The notes under the pieces: generated by a model | The model's input: the letters and a program-made list of their open reading frames with translations, nothing else | Told to the model about the DNA's origin: nothing | The model's database searches: none | Position numbers and translations under genes: made by a program | Assembly (NCBI GenBank): GCA_000149265.1 | Contig: CH003202.1 | Coordinates: forward strand, 124,795-188,794 | Direction of reading: 5' to 3' | Source: Ciona savignyi | Taxonomy: Eukaryota > Chordata > Ascidiacea > Phlebobranchia > Cionidae | DNA: 64,000 nt | Shown: positions 57,962 to 64,000 of the stretch, piece by piece | Position numbering within the stretch: position 1 is the first letter of the stretch | How the letters are laid out: each line of letters begins with the position of its first letter

Positions 57962-58252
57962 AGGATAGAATATTCATGTTTTATCCTCGTGAATGGGAAA
58001 ACCAAGGGGTTTAACATAAGGGCAATTGTCAGATCACCTCGCGCCCATCGTCGAGTTACCGGAGCTATTGCAGTGTGTAAATAGGATAGACAAGTTCCTT
58101 CAATTTGGTAAACCCATTAATTCGCTGGATTCAGGCACCCACCGTAAAATGCCTTGCCCAAGGACACAACCGACAAGCTAACGACCAGTTTCGCACCTGC
58201 AACCTTTCGATTGTAAGGCGACGCACTTAACCGCTAGACCAACCGGCCGGAC
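57962..58252 (-). mobile_element. tRNA-derived SINE, full length
   Basis: Minus copy closely matching 38200-38476: GAATATTCATGTTTTATCC, GTCAGATCACCTCGCGCCC, TACCGGAGCTATTGCAGTG, TGCCTTGCCCAAGGACACAA, GTTTCGCACCTGCAACCTTT, CTTAACCGCTAGACCAACCG. Confidence 0.88.
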
Positions 58253-60600
58253 AATTATAAAAAAGCTATTTTAATGTAGATGATACTGATCATTCCGATT
58301 CTTTACGTATTAAGGTAAATTCCTATTTTGATCCTTTATATCTGTATCCGTTAATTCTATAGTCTCCGAGTGATCCTCCTTTTTAAAATCAAATATCACA
58401 ATTTTTTGGGAATTTCCCGCACAATTTACTTTTTTTTGTAATATGGTAACCACCATTCTTTCATATTCTTCAGAAGAGTTTGTGCAGTTTTTCCACTGAG
58501 CGTATAATACAAGAAACATTGCCAATCGTTAACGTAACCAAACATTTTGTCCTTTATTAAAAAAGTAAGTACATACGAACATTAATATTTATAAGAGCCT
58601 TTTATAATCGGTACAGAACTATACTTGCAATAATTAGTCTGTTCAATTACCAGAAATACGTATATACTTTACGGATATATACATATTGTATAGCTTCAAC
58701 CAATTATTCTTTCCGACTCTCAAATTAAAACTGACCCCACAAAAATGGTTTACAACTTAAAATTAAAACTTTGATCTTATACCCTTATAACTCAACGCCC
58801 GCCAAACTTTGCTTAAGAATTTCTCACTTGTACCTTTCCGTACATCGGAAACTTTTTCGCACCAAAACAGCTAGAAAATGCACAATCAACAACGGGTATA
58901 CGCCATCTTTAGCAGAATGCAAACTATTGTGATATTGCAACGTCTCTTCGACACCAAATTATACTCGTTACGCGTTAAAGCAACTGTAAGATTTCGCTTA
59001 ACTTGGTGGTTAAAACGGCTCAGAACATTAACTGTAGTAGTGTCTCTATCGTATCAAACATATTACAATAGGATAACGTGGTGACCGGTAAAATAATATC
59101 ATATCGATATACTAACATACCTCACTACAAAGCTAAGTGTACGGACCCTTAACACAACTTTCAGATGCAATCATTTCACAAATAAACACAAAATTTAGAT
59201 TAAGATCATATTTATCGACAAAACAAATGCAGAAGAATAATCACGCCAAAAGAATCAGTTAGAGCGCAAACAAGGATAAAACACACCCAGATAATGCTGC
59301 TTTCAAATTGTCATCGCAAATTTATGCAAAAAAAACACAATTTAACTAAATTTTGCATTTTTGTATGTTTAATCAAAGTAATCCCGCATTTATTCAAACG
59401 TATATAATTCAACAAGGGGAGAAACTTATTTTAAAACATTTTTGGAATTTGGATATATAAGTGCCCTTAGAAAAGGGTCTATGGTCTGAATGGGATCAAG
59501 TATGGGACATCCACAATTACAATAACAACGAGTAATTAGTAGACAACTCCTCTACACAAGTTGCGTTACAGGAGCTGTTGCAGTGTGTTGTATATTTGAC
59601 AATTCAGTTTTTGATTGATGTTTTAATCCAAGTTCACTGGAATACAACTTTGCAAATAGCGGTTCGGGTGAAGATCAGATCACGTGGGTATGCCCCATCG
59701 TTATCCATAGACCAAAGTACAACAAATGACCTTTTTGGCGGGGTAAGTAAATTGTATGAGGATTAGAGAAATATTACTCAGGTTAGGGTTAGGGAAAATA
59801 TGCTTCATGCGCTTTCTTTTGCTTTTAGTAAGTTAGCGGAAATTTAAATTAGGGAATTGTATAGGCCTATATATTCCCTAATTTAAATATTATTAAGGTA
59901 TTAAGAAATTATTTATATATATAGTTAGTTGCATAAATTAGAAAACACACAGTCCCTATGATACAAACAGTGCATTTCAATGGTGCATGGTAGTAAAAAC
60001 ATGAACAAATTTACGTCGTTTTGCACAGAAATTATTGTTTTTTTACATTGCATTTTTTGTGCCATTACAGTTGCGTGATAAAGAATAGGAAATTAATTTC
60101 GGGAAAAATTGAAACTAAGTTTTTATTTTCTCACATTTTGTTATTCTATGCACGCTTTACACCATTAGGGTGGGTTCATAATAACCGGGTAAGTTTTGAC
60201 AAAGATTTTTAACAACACAGTGGTCGGCATAGGTTAACAAAATAGCGGGAATTAAAAACTTAAATTTCTTTGTTACATGAAGGACTACCTCGGTTAGTTG
60301 GTAAATATTAACAGATATGCAGGAAAGTTTTGGTATTTTTAGGGCACTGATCGCATATCATTGAACAAAACGCACCTCGGTTACTTTGATTGGACTATAT
60401 AAGAGATGTGCTATCAAAGTGAATCATAGCAGACCATTGTCTTAAAAGGTGAATATTCCGCTAAATGTCATTTACACAAAACCACACAAACATTTTACCA
60501 TTAAAATTGGGTAACTAGAAAAAAACAATATTCCAGAGCGAGAATTTCGGTTGATCGCCTCATTGGAATATGCAGTACTGTGCTGGATATATACAAATTA
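58253..60600. other. Intergenic DNA, with one unexplained ORF and a SINE fragment
   Basis: Contains a 71-codon minus-strand ORF (58525-58310) without recognised similarity, a SINE body fragment near 59560-59600 (TTACAGGAGCTGTTGCAGTG), and a short interstitial GGTTAGGGTTAGGG near 59781. Otherwise nothing I can name. Confidence 0.4.
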
Positions 60601-60605
60601 AAATA

Positions 60606-60832
60606 CAGGGTGTCCCAATAAAATTACACCATCTTAAAATCACACATTGAAAACCTGTGAATTCCAGAAAGTCAATAAGCATGTGTGTTGTACTGTTTAC
60701 AACGCGTAAATGACAATATTTTTTAAAATAAATTATGTCAACTCATATGCCTGTTAAATTTCATTAATTTCGAGTTCATACTTTTTGTGAAATTTGCATC
60801 TTAATTGGTGTCCTTTTTTTCGGGACACCCTG
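60606..60832. mobile_element. Mariner-like MITE, 227 bp
   Basis: The inverted ends CAGGGTGTCCC and GGGACACCCTG are flanked by the dinucleotide TA on both sides (60604-60605 and 60833-60834), the Tc1/mariner target duplication. There is no transposase. It lies about 140 bp beyond the end of the Neverland-like gene. Confidence 0.88.
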
Positions 60833-61192
60833 TATTATTGACATGTTAGAAAACAATTATGTTTTAAAGAAAACTTCTGCTTGGTCAATTTATACAGAAA
60901 TCATGAAGCAATTTGTTGCCTTCACACGACACTCTTTTTCTCTGAAATCACGATCTCATCTAAAATTCTTCTACCAACTGTTTCCATCTTCAGCCTTGAG
61001 GGTTAGTCTTGGGCTATTCTCAGTGTAGAACTGGGTGAACCACCTACGGTATTTAGCGATCAAGTTGTCTTCCTTCAGTAGTTGTGGTCGAGCTCGGAAC
61101 ATCTTGTTGTTCCATATCATGATGTCTCTGTCCACCTGAAATGTCCAGTCGGTCAGTACTATTGGAAGCTTTTGTTGGACCGCCAACCGAAA

Positions 61193-61483
61193 GGTTAGGA
61201 TATTTATGTTTATCCATGTGCATGGAAAAACTAAAGGGGTTAACACATGAACAATCGTCAGATTATCTAGCACCAACTGTTGGGTTACCAAGCTATTGCA
61301 GTGTGTTCTGTATGATTCGAATGCTCCTTTTAATTTAGCATAACCCATCATTCCAATGGGTTCGGGAAAATGTCAGTAAGTGCCTTGCCCAACGACACAA
61401 CCGACTAGTCAGCTACCAGTTTCGAATTTGCAACGGTTTGACCGAAAGATGACACACTAACCTACCAAGCTAATCAGTCGGAT
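61193..61483 (-). mobile_element. tRNA-derived SINE in the last intron of the Neverland-like gene
   Basis: Minus copy: GTTAGGATATTTATGTTTAT, CAACTGTTGGGTTACCAAGC, TGGGTTCGGGAAAATGTCAG, GTGCCTTGCCCAACGACACA, GCTACCAGTTTCGAATTTGC. Confidence 0.8.
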
Positions 61484-61954
61484 ATGCTGTTTGATGGAAG
61501 CTCGGCGCTATTTTACTTGGTTGTGTCAATGGGCAAGACCGGTAATGATTGTCGCTTAAAACTAGTGGATTACAAAGTTTCTATCATAACACACTGGAAT
61601 TAAATCCACCTATGCAAATCCCACCATTCTTAAGATTCAAATACCGACTAAAACTCACCTGAACCGCCTCGAAATACAACAACAACTTTCCAACGAAGAG
61701 AGGCAAGTATCTGGTGCCGTACATAGTTGTGTGTTAGCACCAGGTGAAGTGGTTCAATTGGAATCAGGTTTTGAACAAAGACGCCACTTCCAAAAATTCC
61801 ACGAAAATGCAAATGAACAATACCCAGGTCCGATCTGCAGAATGTGATTTTGATGAGAAAGTGTATCAGAATGAAAGGATGGGCCAGTCGGTAAGTTGCA
61901 TGGCTGCTATCACATCATCATAAAATACAAGATTTTTAAACAAAGATATTAGAA

Positions 61955-62030
61955 ATATGTTTTATCTTCGTGAATAGGAAAACACAAGGGGTGTTATCAC
62001 AGGGTCAACGTCAGATTATCTGGAGTATTT
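61955..62030 (-). mobile_element. SINE tail fragment
   Basis: ATGTTTTATCTTCGTGAATA, GGAAAACACAAGGGGTGTTA and ACGTCAGATTATCTGG match only the 3' end of the SINE. Lies in the intron before the frame-broken exon. Confidence 0.6.
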
Positions 62031-62764
62031 AAAAAGATATAACTAGATTGGTTTCAATCTAAAAAGGTTTTTGCTGATTGACTAAAGATGAAGAGAGCCG
62101 AAATATAACAAAAGTTTAATGAATTCTAACTTCTCATGTTTTCTCATGCAGTAATACAAGAATATCTTCTTATTTTACCCACCTGATAAACCTTGAGGTG
62201 CATGGGAAGAAGTTTGAACTTCTTGAACACTTCCAGGTAATGTTCGATGGCGAAAGGGTAAATATGCGGCTCTTCATCATTTACTCCCAGGAATTCCGCC
62301 TGAAACAGTCGGATAAACAAATTCACAAATTGTATGATGCGATGCAAAATATATTATGCCATTTGTTCGATTATTTACTTCACTCGGTGTCTCTAGTGAG
62401 TAAAGTGTCTAAAGGTGTAAATTTATTTTCTGCATCACTAGGTGGTGCTAATGAGTAAACCTTTGGCTTTTTTACAACCCGGTAAGTAAATAAGGCATGG
62501 GTTTACAAAGGTAATTGTTCTGTAAACAAATATAGTAATACAGCATTCTAATTATTTTTAAACCAAATTACACATTCTTCCTGTTTTTTATTCATATCCA
62601 TCAATAATAGCTGGAAAGACGCAAACGATACCCACCTTGAAGACATGGACAGCAGCGTTCTACCAGCTGGCATGGTGGGTAGCGAGGTCAGATCCAGCGA
62701 ATACGTTCGGTTGGTGAAGGAAGCTCAGATGAGCTTGGTCCGATCCATTTTCAGGGATATCCTG

Positions 62765-64000
62765 TTGTGATTAACTTCTTAGAATATAATACTCGTGTTT
62801 ATATTTGCTACTAAAGCAACGGCAGTTTCTATCACACAAGTAATCAGTTTAGTGATGTTACGATGCTAATTGTGCGTAAAGTGGTGTGTGTAGAGATTAA
62901 ACCCACCACCCATCTAGTCATGAGCCGCGTCTTTATCCCCTAGACCAGTGGTTTTACCGCAGATCTATCTGTGAATAGTTTTCAGGCGGTCTGTACAAAC
63001 TTCTCATGTTGCAATTGCAACACGATTAATAATTTAGTTTTTGAAAACTACATTCTGTTTATTGTCACTTTTTTAAACAGTGCAGAATAATTTCTATATA
63101 AAACTACCTATTGTGATAAATAATACAAAAACTTATTGTGATTTATCACCTGTTGGCTTGTTGCAATGTGCCATTACACTGCCAATAAATTTTACACCAT
63201 CTGCTGGCTAGATAAAAAGGCACTTGACCATATATACTGGTGGATATTTGTAATTGGATGGACATAAGTGTTATAAAATAATGTAAATAATGTATGAGCC
63301 AGTAAATTCTGGGTGCACATATGTATAAAAGAAAACTAATGTTCGGATTATGTTGTATAATCTACATAAGGTATATAAAGGCAGACCTTGCTTAATTATT
63401 CACTTTGGCTCTGAAAGACAAACTCAAGTTGTCTTCCAAAGACTAACTACCATTGACTGTACATTTCCAACCAATTAGTAAGCACATCCGGTATATTACC
63501 ATGTACCAGCAATAATTCGGTTTTTCTCTTGGTTTGTTTACATCACAAAGGTTAGTTGCAATATCCTGTGCTGCACATTGTCACAGACAGATATGATTCA
63601 AATATTATCTGTGGCAGAAGCAACCACACACTGTAGTTGCTTTGGCAACGTGATAGCAGATATGAGATATTCAAAATTAAAAAAGGTTATAAATGAGATC
63701 TATATTTGTGCCAAACAGTACACTATAAACACATATACCATAGTAACCATACCCATCATTTGTTAAAAAAACACTATAAATAAAACATTAGGGAAAAAAA
63801 AGGAAAAATTTAGATCTATGGAATTTTCTGTGGTGAATTTCCTATATAAATATGTAAAACTGTTTTTATATATTTTTTCTTTTGTGATTAAAACTTGTTT
63901 CATTGCATTTGAAATATTAGTAACATTTATTTGTACCTCTACAACTTAATCACTGGTCAACTTATGTCTAATTACTTTTACCAATAATGACATAACCATT
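62765..64000. other. Upstream intron or flank of the Neverland-like gene
   Basis: I looked on the minus strand for the Rieske Cys-x-His and Cys-x2-His exons and found none, so they are outside the window or lost. A hAT-like start CAGTGGTTTTACCGCAGATC near 62946 has no matching right end that I can see. Confidence 0.4.

Larger units (their letters stand above)
60971..62761 (-). pseudogene. Neverland/DAF-36-like Rieske oxygenase (cholesterol 7-desaturase family), C-terminal part with three lesions
   Basis: Exons in transcript order: 62761-62636, 62299-62183, 61903-61659, 61135-60971 (TAG). The family converts cholesterol to 7-dehydrocholesterol; the N-terminal Rieske domain and membrane segment would lie beyond 64000. 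Seen: DIPENGSDQAHL (exon 1 here), EEPHIYPFAIEHYLEVF, QIGPG, IVHLHFRGIFGSGVFVQNL, LLYFEAVQ, then VDRDIMIWNNKMF and RRWFTQFYTENSPR, all in family order with good splice sites. Lesions: an in-frame TAG after HHASW (codon at 62661-62659), one surplus base between QIGPG and IVHLHF, and another just before MYGTRYLP. The third exon is 245 nt, two more than a multiple of three, although both borders are phase 0. Either a decaying copy or local assembly errors; a donor at the TAG site (62663) is a weaker alternative for the first lesion. Confidence 0.8.

Noticed and set aside
59775-59800. Telomere-like GGTTAGGGTTAGGG
   Set aside because: Only about two units inside ordinary sequence; chance or a tiny interstitial remnant.

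Overview
This is a 64 kb eukaryotic scaffold piece, AT-rich, with short multi-exon genes (8-12 small exons), dense short repeats and one 100-base run of N. The gene set (a CD36/LIMP-2 family receptor, a DHRS1 pair, a dermatopontin-like secreted protein, an alpha-arrestin, a calcium-binding JmjC oxygenase, a dynein light chain, a DAF-36/Neverland-type Rieske oxygenase) and a tRNA-derived SINE with a (CCTAT)-like tail suggest a tunicate, most likely Ciona. That assignment is inference; no species-diagnostic marker was tested. All gene models were assembled by hand from splice sites, reading-frame phase and family similarity. Except for the lesioned Neverland-like gene and the broken dynein gene, every exon joins in phase.

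Layout. 1-7.2 kb (+): CD36/SCARB/LIMP-2 family gene, 5' end outside the window. 8.8-12.8 kb (-) and 14.5-18.2 kb (-): two tandem DHRS1-type short-chain dehydrogenases with identical exon structure; exons 1-2 are nearly identical while the rest has diverged. 18.6-19.9 kb: a 15-bp minisatellite in two opposite-facing arrays. 20-26.3 kb: gene-poor. 26.4-28.4 kb (+): dermatopontin-like secreted protein. 31.4-38.0 kb (-): alpha-arrestin (ARRDC family) whose stop codon lies inside another 15-bp minisatellite. 39.7-43.2 kb: a satellite of ~337-bp monomers arranged in two ~1.75-kb higher-order units. 46.1-53.4 kb (-): an apparently ER-luminal JmjC/cupin oxygenase with signal peptide, an EF-hand and a C-terminal KQEL. 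54.4-55.1 kb (-): dynein light chain (LC8/DYNLL), broken by an assembly gap and a GC-rich foreign-looking insert. 61.0-62.8 kb (-): 3' part of a Neverland/DAF-36-like Rieske oxygenase carrying one in-frame stop and two frame breaks.

Mobile DNA is abundant. About 15 recognisable copies of one tRNA-derived SINE lie in introns and intergenic DNA. There are also several MITEs: three with perfect 8-bp target duplications (one inside the arrestin gene) and one mariner-like element flanked by TA. The genes do not form an evident pathway; they are ordinary neighbours. The best leads are the ER-type JmjC/EF-hand oxygenase, the exon-limited sequence identity of the DHRS1 pair, the palindrome-bearing satellite and the decaying Neverland-like gene.
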